Below are positions 19,620 through 30,755 of a stretch of 64,000 nt of DNA, in pieces (position 1 is the stretch's first letter; every line of letters begins with the position of its first letter). The translations under genes were made by a program, and so were the position numbers. Origin of the DNA: Roseobacter sp. (lineage in GTDB: Bacteria; Pseudomonadota; Alphaproteobacteria; Rhodobacterales; Rhodobacteraceae); the NCBI GenBank assembly GCA_002731875.1, contig PCCY01000015.1, positions 34,210-98,209 on the forward strand. Direction: 5' to 3'. The notes beneath the pieces are model-generated. The model saw only the letters and a program-made list of their open reading frames with translations. It had not been told where the DNA came from and did not search any database.

Positions 19620-20300
19620 ATGGGTGAACTGAAAGGCACTTCCGTGGAAATTACCTGCCTGCATACCGCTGCACTTCATGTGCCCCGGTTATCGGCTTTG
19701 TTCGAGGCCGAGGGCTGGGAAGGCAGAGTTGCACATATCGTCCGGCCCGATTTGCTTGCGCGTGCCCAGGCCGGTGGGCCAGAGGCCGTCAGAGGAGAGG
19801 TATCCCAAATAATCGGGGCGCACATGGCCGGCGATGCCTTGTTGTGCAGTTGTTCGACGCTGGGCCCGTTGATCGAAAGCCTTGCGGCGGAGTATGTAAG
19901 GGTTGACCGGCCTGTCATGGAGGCGGCGGCGCGGTACAAGCGCGTCATGCTGGTCATCTGTTTGGAAAGCACGCGTGCGGCCACGGTCAACCTGTTTGAA
20001 GCATGCGCGAAAGCGCCGGATGTCCGGGCGCATGTGATCATGTGTCAAACCGCCTGGAGCTTGTTTGAAGAAGCGGATATGGCGGGTTTTTATGCCGCGA
20101 TTGCCCAAGATGTGGTAGCTGGCATGGATGTCTTGGCCGACACGGATTGCATCGTTCTGGCCCAGGCATCCATGGACGGCGCTGCGGCTTTGTTGTCTGA
20201 GTTGCGCGTGCCGGTGATGACGACACCGGTTCTGGCGGTACGGCGAGCAATCGATGTTGCCCGCCACCAACACATTCAGCCAGCAGCACCGAGCAGCTGA
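19620..20300 (+). CDS. Uncharacterised protein, possibly Asp/Glu racemase-like
   Basis: Intact ORF MGELKGTSVEITCLHTAALHVPRLSALFEA...CSCSTLGPLIES...IVLAQASMDGA; fold assignment from pattern only. Confidence 0.45.
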   Translation: MGELKGTSVEITCLHTAALHVPRLSALFEAEGWEGRVAHIVRPDLLARAQAGGPEAVRGEVSQIIGAHMAGDALLCSCSTLGPLIESLAAEYVRVDRPVMEAAARYKRVMLVICLESTRAATVNLFEACAKAPDVRAHVIMCQTAWSLFEEADMAGFYAAIAQDVVAGMDVLADTDCIVLAQASMDGAAALLSELRVPVMTTPVLAVRRAIDVARHQHIQPAAPSS

Positions 20301-23300
20301 GCATTGCCCCCTGAAGCCGTCGTATCGACGCAGACATGTCTTTCGGCGCGGACCCGTGCCGTATCGGGAAGCCCCCTTATCAAAGGGACGATAGGGCCGG
20401 ATCGAGCCGCCAGGGCCACTTCGATCGCGCGGGCGGTTTCTTCGTCGCCCCACCATAAGACGCCACCATACGCCGGGCCGCCGGTGAGTGACGCGGCATC
20501 GATCTGCCCGTTCATTTCGACGGCAGTACCGCCAAGCGCCGAAACCGCACGCGCCTGTTCTGCGGCTGTGGTTGGACCCGGCCCCATACACAGCAAGGCG
20601 GCGCGCGGTAATGTGCTGAGCCGATTGGACTCTCCGGTCGGGCCAGGAAGGGTGACCGTTTCAAGGATCGGTACCGCATGGGCAGGCAGCGGGGGCAGTT
20701 CTGTTTGGTCGGTGTCCCAGGTTTCACCTTGGGTTTTCAAGTCCGGTTCGCTGAAACGTGGCAAATAATTGGGGCCGCCCGCCTTTGGGCCTGTGCCAGA
20801 TAAGCCTTCACCGCCAAAGGGTTGGCTGCCAACGATCGCCCCGATCTGATTGCGGTTCACATAGATATTACCCGCTTCGATCCTTTCGGATACATGCTGG
20901 ACCCTGTCGTCGATACGCGTTTGCAAGCCAAACGTCAGGCCATAGCCGGTTGCATTGATCGCATCTATCACCTTGTTGAGCTGGGTGGCTTTGAAGGTCG
21001 CGATGTGCAGTACGGGGCCGAAGATCTCTTGTTTCAGGTCTGCGATGCCATTGATGCGGATCATCGTCGGCGCGACGAACGTGCCTTTGGCGGGGGCGGC
21101 CAGTTCAGCGATCACGCGGCCTTCGCTGCGGGCGGCGTCGATGTGGTCGGCGATGGTCTTGCGGGCCGCTTCGTCGATTACCGGGCCGACATCGGTGGAG
21201 ATCTGCCACGGGTTGCCGAGGGTCAGCACCTCCATTGCGCCGGTCAACATTTCGATCACGTCTTCGGCGATGTCCTCTTGGATATAGAGGCACCGCAGGG
21301 CCGAACACCGCTGGCCCGCCGATTGAAACGCGCTTTCGACAATGGCCTGGACGGCCTGTTCGGGCAGGGCGGTGCTGTCGACGATCATCGCATTGATCCC
21401 GCCGGTTTCCGCGATCAGCGTCGTGCCGGGGGTGCAGTGCTTGGCCATGGTTTCACGGATACGCAGTGCTGTGCCTGTTGAACCGGTGAAAGCTACGCCG
21501 TTGATGCGCGGGTCCGATACCAGTGCCGCGCCGACGTCACCCCCACCGGGAAGCAGTTGCAACACAGCACGCGGAACGCCCGCCTCGTGCAGGAGCGATG
21601 TCGCCAGAAATGCGATAAGGGGTGTCTGTTCGGCAGGTTTGGCCAGCACGGCATTGCCGGCTGCCAGAGCCGCACTAACCTGGCCACAGAAGATCGCCAG
21701 CGGGAAGTTCCACGGCGAGATGCACGTGAAGCGTCCAGCAGGTGGGGTATTGGTTGCCTGACACGCGTAATAGCGCAGAAAATCCACGGCTTCGCGTAAT
21801 TCGGCGACGCAGTCGGGCAGGCCTTTGCCTGCCTCGCGGGCCAAAAGGGCAAAGATTTCGCCGTAATGGGATTCAAGCATATCGGCCGCGCGCAGCAGTA
21901 CCTCTTGGCGGTGTTCCAGAGGAGCGTCCCAAACAGCAGCGTTATCCAATGCAGCTTGGACATCCGCCTCGGACGCATTTCGCACGGTACCGGGGCTTCG
22001 GCTTGATGCGGCAGGATTCAGCAGGCGCACCGCTTTTTTGGGCTTTGCCTCGACCGCCAGCAACGGCACCGCTGCCCAGCTATGGGCTTTCCATGGCGCG
22101 CGCGCGGATTCGATCACATCGAGCGTCGGCGTGTGTGTCAGGTCGAACCCCATCGAGTTTACGCGGGCGGGCAGGTAAAGTTCCGGTCCCGTGGGGATAT
22201 GCAACGTGGTGCCGGACAGGCTTTCAAAAGGGTCCGCCGCAACGACTTCGGGGGGAACTTCTTCGTCAACGATCTGGTTGACGAAGCTGGAATTGGCACC
22301 GTTTTCCAGCAATCGCCGTACCAGATACGCCAGAAGATCCGCATGCGCCCCGACCGGCGCATAAACGCGACAGTGGGTACCGTGCTTTTCCATGATGATA
22401 TTGTGCAAAGTCTCGCCCATGCCATGCAGGCGTTGGAATTCAAATTTTTCCTTGTCCTCGGCCATGTGCAGCACCGCTGCGACCGTGTGGGCGTTGTGGG
22501 TGGCAAACTGCGGATAGATCCTGTCGGTCATGTTCAGCAGTTTTCTGGCATTGGCGATATAGGATACGTCAGTCGCGGCCTTTTGGGTGAACACCGGAAA
22601 GCCATCGACGCCTTTCACCTGAGCGCGTTTGATTTCGGTGTCCCAGTAGGCACCTTTCACCAGTCGCACCATGATCTTGCGATCGTGGCGAATGGCCATG
22701 TCATAGAGTGCATCAATGACCACACCGGCGCGTGGACCATAGGCTTGTACGACCACCCCGAAACCGGCCCAACCCGAAAGCGCCGGTTCAGACAGCACCT
22801 TTTCGATAACATCGAGAGAAAGACCAAGGCGGTCGGCTTCTTCCGCGTCGATATTCAGGCCCATGCCGGCAGATTTTGCCAAGAGCGCCAAGGCTCTCAG
22901 ACGCGGTACAAGATCGCGCATGACAGAGCTTTCCTGGGCGACTTCGTAGCGGGGGTGAAGCGCCGACAGCTTTACTGAAATGCCGGGATTCTTGCGGCTG
23001 TCCTTGTTGGTGCAGGCAACCGCTATGGCTGATATCGCCCGGCTGTAGCTGAGGTGATAGCGTTTTGCGTCGTCTTCTGTCCGGGCAGCTTCGCCCAGCA
23101 TGTCATAGCTATATGTATAGCCCTTCTTTTCCATACCCTTGGCGCGTTCCATCGCGGCGGTGATGTTTTCGCCAAGCACAAACTGGCGGCCCATTTCCTT
23201 CATCGCGCGGCTGACCGCCGTCCGGATCACCGGTTCGCCCAGCCGTTTGATGGCCGCCCTCAGGTGACGCACCGGGCCGGGCTGGTCATCGTCCAGCACG

Positions 23301-23695
23301 CGCCCGGTCAGCATCAGCGCCCATGTCGACGCGTTGACCAAAGGCGAGGTCGAATGCCCCATGTGACGTCCCCAATCGGAGGGCGCGATCTTGTCTTCGA
23401 TCAACGCATCAATGGTTTCTGCATCGGGCACACGCAACAGCGCCTCTGCCAGACACATCAACGCCACGCCCTCATCGGTGGACAACCCGTATTCAGCCAG
23501 AAAGACCTCCATCATACCGGGCGCGGTATGGCCACGGATCGCTCTGACGATGTCCGCAGCGGCCTTGGTTATCGCAGCGCGCTCTTCCGGAGAAAGATGC
23601 GCGTTACGCACCAGTTCCCGCAGGACGTTTTCTTGATCTGTATAGGTACCTGCATCAATCTGATGGCGTAAAATCGGGGACGAATCGCGTGCCAT
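20276..23695 (-). CDS. putA: Bifunctional proline dehydrogenase / L-glutamate gamma-semialdehyde dehydrogenase
   Basis: PRODH motifs (RLVKGAYWDTEIKRAQ) and ALDH motifs (FTGSTGTALRI, AETGGINAMIVD, SAGQRCSALRCLY). Confidence 0.96.
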   Translation of the reverse strand: MARDSSPILRHQIDAGTYTDQENVLRELVRNAHLSPEERAAITKAAADIVRAIRGHTAPGMMEVFLAEYGLSTDEGVALMCLAEALLRVPDAETIDALIEDKIAPSDWGRHMGHSTSPLVNASTWALMLTGRVLDDDQPGPVRHLRAAIKRLGEPVIRTAVSRAMKEMGRQFVLGENITAAMERAKGMEKKGYTYSYDMLGEAARTEDDAKRYHLSYSRAISAIAVACTNKDSRKNPGISVKLSALHPRYEVAQESSVMRDLVPRLRALALLAKSAGMGLNIDAEEADRLGLSLDVIEKVLSEPALSGWAGFGVVVQAYGPRAGVVIDALYDMAIRHDRKIMVRLVKGAYWDTEIKRAQVKGVDGFPVFTQKAATDVSYIANARKLLNMTDRIYPQFATHNAHTVAAVLHMAEDKEKFEFQRLHGMGETLHNIIMEKHGTHCRVYAPVGAHADLLAYLVRRLLENGANSSFVNQIVDEEVPPEVVAADPFESLSGTTLHIPTGPELYLPARVNSMGFDLTHTPTLDVIESARAPWKAHSWAAVPLLAVEAKPKKAVRLLNPAASSRSPGTVRNASEADVQAALDNAAVWDAPLEHRQEVLLRAADMLESHYGEIFALLAREAGKGLPDCVAELREAVDFLRYYACQATNTPPAGRFTCISPWNFPLAIFCGQVSAALAAGNAVLAKPAEQTPLIAFLATSLLHEAGVPRAVLQLLPGGGDVGAALVSDPRINGVAFTGSTGTALRIRETMAKHCTPGTTLIAETGGINAMIVDSTALPEQAVQAIVESAFQSAGQRCSALRCLYIQEDIAEDVIEMLTGAMEVLTLGNPWQISTDVGPVIDEAARKTIADHIDAARSEGRVIAELAAPAKGTFVAPTMIRINGIADLKQEIFGPVLHIATFKATQLNKVIDAINATGYGLTFGLQTRIDDRVQHVSERIEAGNIYVNRNQIGAIVGSQPFGGEGLSGTGPKAGGPNYLPRFSEPDLKTQGETWDTDQTELPPLPAHAVPILETVTLPGPTGESNRLSTLPRAALLCMGPGPTTAAEQARAVSALGGTAVEMNGQIDAASLTGGPAYGGVLWWGDEETARAIEVALAARSGPIVPLIRGLPDTARVRAERHVCVDTTASGGNAQLLGAAG

Positions 23696-23823
23696 GGGCT
23701 ACTCCAGTGAACAATTGGACTAGTATACCTATGGAAACGGAGTAGTAGTTCCTGATTCCATCAAGTTTGATGGTCAAAGCGCTTTATTATTAGGTGATTC
23801 GCGTGACAAATGAAGATTTCAGA

Positions 23824-24279
23824 ATGGACCGTTTCGACGCCGCTATTTTGTCAGTGCTGGCCGAAGACGGGCGGATCAGCATCACCGATCTTGCCAAGCG
23901 GATCGGTTTGTCGAAATCGCCGACCCAGGCGCGGCTGCGGCGCCTGGAAGACGCAGGGGTAATCCTGGGATATCGGGCGTTGCTTGACCCGATTCGGTTG
24001 GGTCTGGATCATGTCGCTTTCGTGGAGGTGCGGCTAAGCGACACCCGCGAAGCCGCTCTCAAGGCATTCAATGCCGCGGTGTTGCGTGTCCCCGAAATCG
24101 AACAGGCGCACATGATTGCCGGCAATTTTGATTACCTGCTTAAGGTACGGACCCGAGACATGGCCGCCTATCGGCAATTTCTGGGAGAAAAGATCACCGC
24201 CCTGCCGCATGTGTCAAACACCTCTACCTATGTGGCGATGGAAGCTGTCAAGGAAATCATGCTTGCCGATGTGACTTGA
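23824..24279 (+). CDS. Lrp/AsnC-family regulator (putative PutR)
   Basis: MDRFDAAILSVLAEDGRISITDLAKRIGLSKSPTQARLRRLEDAGVI: Lrp HTH, divergent from putA. Confidence 0.85.
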   Translation: MDRFDAAILSVLAEDGRISITDLAKRIGLSKSPTQARLRRLEDAGVILGYRALLDPIRLGLDHVAFVEVRLSDTREAALKAFNAAVLRVPEIEQAHMIAGNFDYLLKVRTRDMAAYRQFLGEKITALPHVSNTSTYVAMEAVKEIMLADVT

Positions 24280-24310
24280 CTTGAAACCGATCCGGCGCAA
24301 ACGTTCGATT

Positions 24311-24865
24311 ATGCGCATATTAGGTATCCTGACCTTGCTCTCCGGCCCCGCGCTTGCAGCGGGGTGTCCGCAGTTGCCCGATTATTCGCCCGAGCTTCGG
24401 AATCTGATCGAGCAAGCCGACCGTGCGCCTGATGTTCGTGCCGGTCGCGTCGTATCGGATGCGATGTGGAAGGTCTGGCTGCGTGCTCCGGATGAGGTTG
24501 CTCAAGGGATACTGGACACCGGGCTTCGTCGGCGTGACGCGTATGACTTTCTTGGGGCGATCGGTGAATTTGATCGTCTGGTTACATATTGCCCCGACTA
24601 CGCCGAAGGATACAATCAACGCGCCTACATTCATTTTTTGAACGGTGAGTATGCGGCGGCGCTCACCAATCTCGACATGGCACTGAATTTGCAGCCTCTG
24701 CATGTTGCCGCTCAGACAGGCAGAGCGCTGACGCTGATGCATATGGGTCGTATATCCGAAGCGCGCGCGCAGCTGTTGATCGCGGTGGAAAATAACCCGT
24801 GGCTGCCAGAGGCCGGGCTTTTAGCCAAAGATGCGCCCCTTGGACCGCAGGGAAGCGATATCTGA
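24311..24865 (+). CDS. Periplasmic TPR-repeat protein
   Basis: Signal-peptide-like N-terminus; YNQRAYIHFLNGEYAAALTNLDMALNLQPLHVAAQTGRALTLMHMGR. Confidence 0.65.
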   Translation: MRILGILTLLSGPALAAGCPQLPDYSPELRNLIEQADRAPDVRAGRVVSDAMWKVWLRAPDEVAQGILDTGLRRRDAYDFLGAIGEFDRLVTYCPDYAEGYNQRAYIHFLNGEYAAALTNLDMALNLQPLHVAAQTGRALTLMHMGRISEARAQLLIAVENNPWLPEAGLLAKDAPLGPQGSDI

Positions 24866-24905
24866 CATTTACACCGCTGCGAACCTCGCTATGTTGCGCG
24901 TCGTT

Positions 24906-24991
24906 GCGGGCGTGATGGAATGGTAGACATACCAGACTTAAAATCTGAGGGGCGTATGCCCGTGGGGGTTCGAGTCCCCCCGCCCGCACCA
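24906..24991 (+). tRNA. tRNA-Leu (anticodon TAA)
   Basis: gcgggcg...cgcccgc acceptor stem, anticodon loop cttaaaa, long variable arm, ggttcgagtcc T arm, encoded CCA. Confidence 0.95.
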
Positions 24992-25097
24992 CCACCATTC
25001 ACGGACTATCGGTTTGACCTTCGCCTACCGCTAGCGGCTGTTGGAGGCTGACTTGGCTCGCCAGCCCCGCTCCATCGTTTTTTCCAGGTCGGATCGC

Positions 25098-26810
25098 CTA
25101 AGCCCGTACCCCGGCGAATTTTTCAGCCCATTCTTCGCGCTGCTCGTCGGTGATTTTGGTAAACAGAACCTCTGGAACGTCGAACGCGTGGCCGGGGGCG
25201 AGTTGGCCCAAGGCTGCGGGCACGTCATCGGGCCAGGCGGCATCGTCGACGTGCATGCTTTGCAGCATGCTGGCGGCTGCGGTGGGAATGAACGGGCCTG
25301 ACAGAACCGCGTAAAGCGGGATCAGGTTCAGGGCCAGACGCACCTGAGCCGCGGCCTTGTCGGGGTCGGTCTTGAATGTGGACCATGGTGCTTCGGCTTG
25401 CAGGTATTCATTGCCCGCGGCCCAGATCGCGCGAAGTTCAGTCGCCGATTTGCGGACCTCCATCGCCTCCATCAATTTCTCGTATTGCGCGACCTTTTCA
25501 GTCAAGTCCGCGATCAAAGCATGCTCTGCGGGACCATATTCACCCGCTGCCGGGACCTCTTCGCCGAACTTGGAGCGGCAGAATTTGGTGATCCGGCTGA
25601 TGAAGTTGCCCAATACGTCGGCAAGGTCCTTGTTCACAGATGCCTGGAAATTTTCCCACGTGAACTCCGCGTCGGATGTTTCGGGTGCATGGCTGAGCAA
25701 CCACCAGCGCCAGGTGTCGGCGGGCAGGATCTCCAGTGCTTGGTCCATGAACACCCCACGCCCGCGCGAGGTTGAAAACTGCCCGCCGTCATAGGTGAGG
25801 TAATTGAACGATTTGATGTAATCGACCAGCTTCCAAGGTTCGTTCGAACCCATGATCGTGGCAGGGAAACTGAGCGTGTGGAACGGCACGTTATCCTTGC
25901 CCATGAACTGGGTATAGCGCACGTCGTCGGCACCTTTGTCAGTGCGCCACCAGCTTTCCCAATCGCTGCCTTTCCCGGCATCGACCCATTCCTGGGCGCA
26001 GGCGATATATTCGATGGGGGCGTCAAACCAGACATAAAACACCTTGCCCTCCATCCCCGGCCAATCTTTGTCGCCGCGTTTGACGGGGACACCCCAATCA
26101 AGGTCGCGGGTGATGCCACGGTCCTGCAGACCGTCACCGTCATGCAGCCATTTCTTGGCGATGGACGTGGTCAGCACCGGCCAGTCGGCCTTGCTGTTGA
26201 TCCACTCGTCCAGCTTGTCCTTCATCTGCGACTGGCGCAGGAACAGGTGTTTGGTCGCGCGCATCTCGAGGTCAGTGGCACCGGACACGGTGGATCGCGG
26301 GTTGATCAGGTCTTCGGGGTCCAGCTGTTTGGTGCAGTTGTCACATTGGTCACCGCGGGCGTCTTCGAACCCGCAGTTGGGGCAGGTCCCTTCGACATAG
26401 CGGTCGGGCAGGAAACGACCGTCAGTTTCGGAATAGATCTGACGCTGCTCTACTTCTTCGATCAGCCCCTGATCGTACAACGCACCGGCGAAATGCTGGG
26501 TCAGCTTTTGGTTTTGCAGGCTGGACGACCGTCCGAAATGGTCGAACGACAGCCCGAACCCTTCGGCGATGCGTGCTTGAACGTCATGCATCTCGGCACA
26601 GTATTCCTCGACGGGTTTGCCTGCTTTGGCGGCAGCCAGTTCGGCGGGGGTGCCGTGTTCATCGGTCGCGCAAAGAAACAGAACCTCGTGCCCTCGGGCG
26701 CGCAGATAGCGGGCGTATAGATCGGCGGGCAGTTGGCTGCCCACCAGGTTGCCGAGGTGTTTGATGCCGTTGATATACGGAATGGCGGATGTGATGAGGT
26801 GGCGTTTCAT
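25098..26810 (-). CDS. metG: Methionine--tRNA ligase
   Basis: [30 protein letters not shown], zinc knuckle [27 protein letters not shown]. Confidence 0.96.
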   Translation of the reverse strand: MKRHLITSAIPYINGIKHLGNLVGSQLPADLYARYLRARGHEVLFLCATDEHGTPAELAAAKAGKPVEEYCAEMHDVQARIAEGFGLSFDHFGRSSSLQNQKLTQHFAGALYDQGLIEEVEQRQIYSETDGRFLPDRYVEGTCPNCGFEDARGDQCDNCTKQLDPEDLINPRSTVSGATDLEMRATKHLFLRQSQMKDKLDEWINSKADWPVLTTSIAKKWLHDGDGLQDRGITRDLDWGVPVKRGDKDWPGMEGKVFYVWFDAPIEYIACAQEWVDAGKGSDWESWWRTDKGADDVRYTQFMGKDNVPFHTLSFPATIMGSNEPWKLVDYIKSFNYLTYDGGQFSTSRGRGVFMDQALEILPADTWRWWLLSHAPETSDAEFTWENFQASVNKDLADVLGNFISRITKFCRSKFGEEVPAAGEYGPAEHALIADLTEKVAQYEKLMEAMEVRKSATELRAIWAAGNEYLQAEAPWSTFKTDPDKAAAQVRLALNLIPLYAVLSGPFIPTAAASMLQSMHVDDAAWPDDVPAALGQLAPGHAFDVPEVLFTKITDEQREEWAEKFAGVRA

Positions 26811-26865
26811 GATTTAGACCCCGATAATGCTTTGCCCACCCTGTAACGCAGCTACAGGGCAAGGG

Positions 26866-28110
26866 CTAGGGGGCCTTGCGACCAACGCTGTGATTGTCCC
26901 GTTGGCGACGCATCAGACGACCGATGATGAATGTCGTCCGCGGCGCATAGACATACGGCGTGCGTTTTTTTGCCGTGGGGCGGGCCCGCATCCGGGTCAG
27001 TCCAAACAGCACCAACACCCCGTGACCGATGGATATCATGCCGAACAAGGCCGCGGGTCCATAGTTTTCGATCAACACGGAGGCCAGATAGGGTGCGAAT
27101 ATCGCCCCGACGGCAAACCAGAACATCAATGCGGCAGACAGTTCGACCCGCTCTTCGCTTTTGGCAAAGTCATGGGCGTGCGAAGCGGCGACAGAATATA
27201 TCGGAAAGGTGGTCAGACCAAATAACGTGGCGGCCAGGAAAATCGCGCCGGTACCCATCCCTGCCGCCATGACCGTAACTGCACAACTCAAGATAGACGC
27301 GGCCGATAGCCAGATCAAAACCCAGCGGCGGTCGAATTTATCTGCCAGCCAGCCGATCGGAAACTGTGCCAACGCCCCGCCCAGGACAAACGCCGACAGG
27401 AACCATGCGATTTGACCTGCGCTCAGCCCGACCTCTTGGCCGTAGATGGGGCCAACCATCCGAAACGATGCGCTGGACAGGGCCGCGACGACCACGGCGG
27501 CGGCTGCAAGGGGGGACCGGTCCATTGCCAGACGGGGGCGCAGCCTTGGTTGGGCAGGGGTTTCGGGCTGAGGCAGCCGGGTCAACACGAGGGGAAGCAG
27601 TGCTGCTGAACACAGGATCGCCAACAGGTTATATGAGACATAAGAGGCAGGTGTCAGTACCCCGATCATCATCTGCGCGGCCAGTGATCCGGTCATGTCG
27701 ACGACGCGGTATGCGCCCATCGTGCGCCCTCGGGTTTCGTTGGTGACTTTGGCGTTGAGCCATGCCTCGACGACGGTATAGCAGCCCGCGACACAGAACC
27801 CTGACGCCACTCGCATCAACGCCCATGCATAGGGATCGATGATCAGCATATGCGACATCAAGCCGATTGACCCGGCGGCGGTAAAGGCAGCAAAGGCGCG
27901 ACTGTGACCGACGCTTCCCATTACCCGCGGTGCCCACCAGCATCCGACGAAGAACCCGATGAAATGCGCCGAGCCCAGCAGACCGATCTCTTGGTTGGAA
28001 AATCCCAGCTTGATACCGGACAACACGTCCAGTGGTCCGACTCCCCCGGACGAAAGTTGAAGCAGGATCACGGACATGAACAGAGCGGCAAAGGAAATGA
28101 GCAAGCGCAT
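26866..28110 (-). CDS. MFS transporter
   Basis: About 12 hydrophobic segments, N-terminal MFS loop GCWWAPRVMGSVGHSRAF. Confidence 0.85.
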   Translation of the reverse strand: MRLLISFAALFMSVILLQLSSGGVGPLDVLSGIKLGFSNQEIGLLGSAHFIGFFVGCWWAPRVMGSVGHSRAFAAFTAAGSIGLMSHMLIIDPYAWALMRVASGFCVAGCYTVVEAWLNAKVTNETRGRTMGAYRVVDMTGSLAAQMMIGVLTPASYVSYNLLAILCSAALLPLVLTRLPQPETPAQPRLRPRLAMDRSPLAAAAVVVAALSSASFRMVGPIYGQEVGLSAGQIAWFLSAFVLGGALAQFPIGWLADKFDRRWVLIWLSAASILSCAVTVMAAGMGTGAIFLAATLFGLTTFPIYSVAASHAHDFAKSEERVELSAALMFWFAVGAIFAPYLASVLIENYGPAALFGMISIGHGVLVLFGLTRMRARPTAKKRTPYVYAPRTTFIIGRLMRRQRDNHSVGRKAP

Positions 28111-28273
28111 ATCCGGCCACTGTCGCCTCTTTGGGGAAGGGAGCCAACTCCCTTAGCGACGTAGATTGTCGAAAACAGGACTTAATCAGCTTTTCGCCGC
28201 CGTGCTTGAAAAGGCTATTGCGATGCTGTCGATGAAACGTGAGGGTGGGCGCAAATTGAGATGAGGATTTTCG

Positions 28274-29314
28274 ATGAAGAAGAACAAGCTGGGCCGTACC
28301 GATATTGAGGTAACTGATTTCTGTTTGGGGTCGATGACCTGGGGTACGCAGAACACCGCCAAAGAAGGCCACGCACAGATCGAGCGCGCGCTTGGTGCCG
28401 GGATCAACTTTATTGACACGGCAGAGATGTACCCGGTTAATCCGGTCCGCGCCGAAACCATCGGTCGTACCGAAGAAATCATTGGCGAATGGATCGGGAG
28501 TTCGGGGCGGCGCAGCGATTTCGTGCTGGCGACAAAGCATTCCGGGGAAGGGGCACCGGTGCGCGACGGGGCCGGAATTTCATCGGATACCATCCGGCCC
28601 ACGATCGAGGCGTCGCTCAAGCGGCTGCAAACCGATTACATCGACCTCTATCAGTTTCATTGGCCCAACCGGGGCAGCTATATGTTTCGCAAGAACTGGC
28701 AGTTTGATCCGTCCTCGCAGAACCGTGCCGACACCATGGCCCACATGGACGACTGCATGGCGGCCTTGCAAGACGAGGTTACGCGCGGCACGATCCGCAG
28801 CTTCGGTCTGAGCAACGAAAGCGCGTGGGGCCTGACGCAATGGTCCAATGCGTCCGACCGCAATGACGGACCGCGCCCTGTATCCGTGCAAAATGAATAT
28901 TCGCTGTTGGCGCGTCTTGCCGATACAGATGTAGCAGAGGTCTGCCACAACGAAGATATCGGCATGCTGTCGTATTCTCCGTTGGCCGCCGGTCTGCTGA
29001 CCGGGAAATATCAAAACGGAGCGGTACCTGACAAATCGCGCATGGCCATCAACGGTGATCTGGGCGGGCGCAAGACCGACCGAGTCTTCAAGGCGGTGGA
29101 CGCTTATCTGTCGATTGCGCAAAAGCACGGGCTGGACCCTGTTCATATGGCGATGGCTTGGGCCCGCCAGCGACCTTTCATGACCTCGGTGATCTTTGGG
29201 GCGACGTCGTTGGATCAGCTCGATGTTGTTCTGGGCGCGTTGGACCTGACCCTGGGCGATGAGATCCTGACCGACATTGATGCCGCGCACAAAGCGCACC
29301 CGATGCCTTACTGA
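28274..29314 (+). CDS. Aldo/keto reductase
   Basis: FIDTAEMYPVN, LGSMTWGTQN, VQNEYSLLAR, SYSPLAAGLLTGKY. Confidence 0.92.
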   Translation: MKKNKLGRTDIEVTDFCLGSMTWGTQNTAKEGHAQIERALGAGINFIDTAEMYPVNPVRAETIGRTEEIIGEWIGSSGRRSDFVLATKHSGEGAPVRDGAGISSDTIRPTIEASLKRLQTDYIDLYQFHWPNRGSYMFRKNWQFDPSSQNRADTMAHMDDCMAALQDEVTRGTIRSFGLSNESAWGLTQWSNASDRNDGPRPVSVQNEYSLLARLADTDVAEVCHNEDIGMLSYSPLAAGLLTGKYQNGAVPDKSRMAINGDLGGRKTDRVFKAVDAYLSIAQKHGLDPVHMAMAWARQRPFMTSVIFGATSLDQLDVVLGALDLTLGDEILTDIDAAHKAHPMPY

Positions 29315-29352
29315 AAGCCCTGACTGACCCTCGAAAAGCAAGGAGCCTTAAA

Positions 29353-30261
29353 ATGCCACTGACGATGAACAAAGACGTGTTTATTACCTGCGCCGTTACC
29401 GGATCGGGCGGCAGTCAGGACCGAAGCCACCATGTGCCGCGCTCGCCTGCGCAGATCGCCGAAAGCGCCATTGCCGCGGCGAAAGCAGGGGCGGCGGTCG
29501 TGCATTGCCACGTGCGCGATCCCGAAACGGGCGCGCCAAGCCGACGTCTGGATCTGTACCGCGAGGTGACGGAACGTATCCGCGAGGCCGAAGTTGACGT
29601 GATCTTGAACCTGACGGCGGGAATGGGCGGTGACATCATCTTTGGGCCCACCGAAAACCCGATGCCCCCGGTGGATGGGACCGATATGATCGGTGCATCG
29701 GAACGGGTGCAGCACATCAAGGAATGCCTGCCCGAGATCTGCACGCTTGACTGTGGCACGATGAACTTTGCCGAAGCCGATTATGTCATGACCAACACCC
29801 CCGGCATGTTGACGGCGATGGGCCAGATGATGACCCATCTTGGCGTGAAACCCGAGATCGAAGCGTTTGATACCGGCCATCTTTGGTACGCCAAGCAGTT
29901 GGTCAAAGACGGCGTGCTCGACAGCCCTGCGCTGGTCCAGCTCTGCATGGGGGTACCATGGGGGGCACCGGATGATTTGAACACCTTCCTGGCGATGGTG
30001 AACAACGTGCCTGACGACTGGACGTTCAGTGCGTTCGGTTTGGGCCGCAACCAGATGGCCTATGTCGCCGCCAGCGTACTCGCCGGTGGTAACGTGCGGG
30101 TCGGGCTCGAAGATAACCTGTGGCTGGACAAGGGGGTTCTGGCCGAAAACTGGCAACTGGTGGAACGCGCAGGCACGATTATCGAAAACATGGGGGCGCG
30201 GGTTATCGGTCCGGCTGAAGTACGCGAAAAGCTGGGCCTGACCAAGCGTGCGCCTGCGTGA
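29353..30261 (+). CDS. BKACE-family beta-keto acid cleavage enzyme (probable 3-dehydrocarnitine cleavage)
   Basis: VFITCAVTGSGGSQDRSHHVPRSPAQIAESAIAAAKAGAAVVHCHVRDPETG; adjacent to carnitine dehydrogenase. Confidence 0.85.
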   Translation: MPLTMNKDVFITCAVTGSGGSQDRSHHVPRSPAQIAESAIAAAKAGAAVVHCHVRDPETGAPSRRLDLYREVTERIREAEVDVILNLTAGMGGDIIFGPTENPMPPVDGTDMIGASERVQHIKECLPEICTLDCGTMNFAEADYVMTNTPGMLTAMGQMMTHLGVKPEIEAFDTGHLWYAKQLVKDGVLDSPALVQLCMGVPWGAPDDLNTFLAMVNNVPDDWTFSAFGLGRNQMAYVAASVLAGGNVRVGLEDNLWLDKGVLAENWQLVERAGTIIENMGARVIGPAEVREKLGLTKRAPA

Positions 30262-30755
30262 AGCTGGCGTTTCTGGCGATGGTCGTGTTGGGGGGCTGTG
30301 CAGCCCCTGTTCCTGATGCAGCGCATGGGTTTCGTGACCCGAAAGCGTTGATCGGGGCGACCAGTCGCTTTGATGCAGCGCGGTTCAAGGGGCCTTGGGT
30401 GGTGCGCGGCAGCTTTGGCGATGACGCCAGCCAGATTGCCTTGGTCGAAACAACCGGGGGCGCGGCGTTTCAACTTTGTGCTCTCCCGGCCTGTACCGGG
30501 GGGGGAACGCTGTGGCTGGCCAGTCAGAAGGGGCATGGGCGATACGTACTGTCGCGCCCCGATGGCACCACGCGCGAGCTGTGGGTTCTGTGGGTCGACG
30601 AAGGGTTTCGCACGGCCGCGGTCGGCAATCCGGCAGGCGATTATGGCTGGATATTGGACCGTCACCCGACAGGCGGTTCGGACCGGATCACCGCAGCGCA
30701 AGAGATATTGGATTTCAATGGCTATGATATCAGCCAGCTAAGGATGCGAAAATGA
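30258..30755 (+). CDS. Lipocalin-like lipoprotein
   Basis: Lipobox LGGCAA; Blc-like C-terminus YGWILDRHP...AQEILDFNGYDISQLRMRK; start and stop overlap both neighbours. Confidence 0.6.
   Translation: MKLAFLAMVVLGGCAAPVPDAAHGFRDPKALIGATSRFDAARFKGPWVVRGSFGDDASQIALVETTGGAAFQLCALPACTGGGTLWLASQKGHGRYVLSRPDGTTRELWVLWVDEGFRTAAVGNPAGDYGWILDRHPTGGSDRITAAQEILDFNGYDISQLRMRK

Noticed and set aside
22082-22978. 298-aa plus-strand ORF
   Set aside because: Antisense to putA; shadow ORF.
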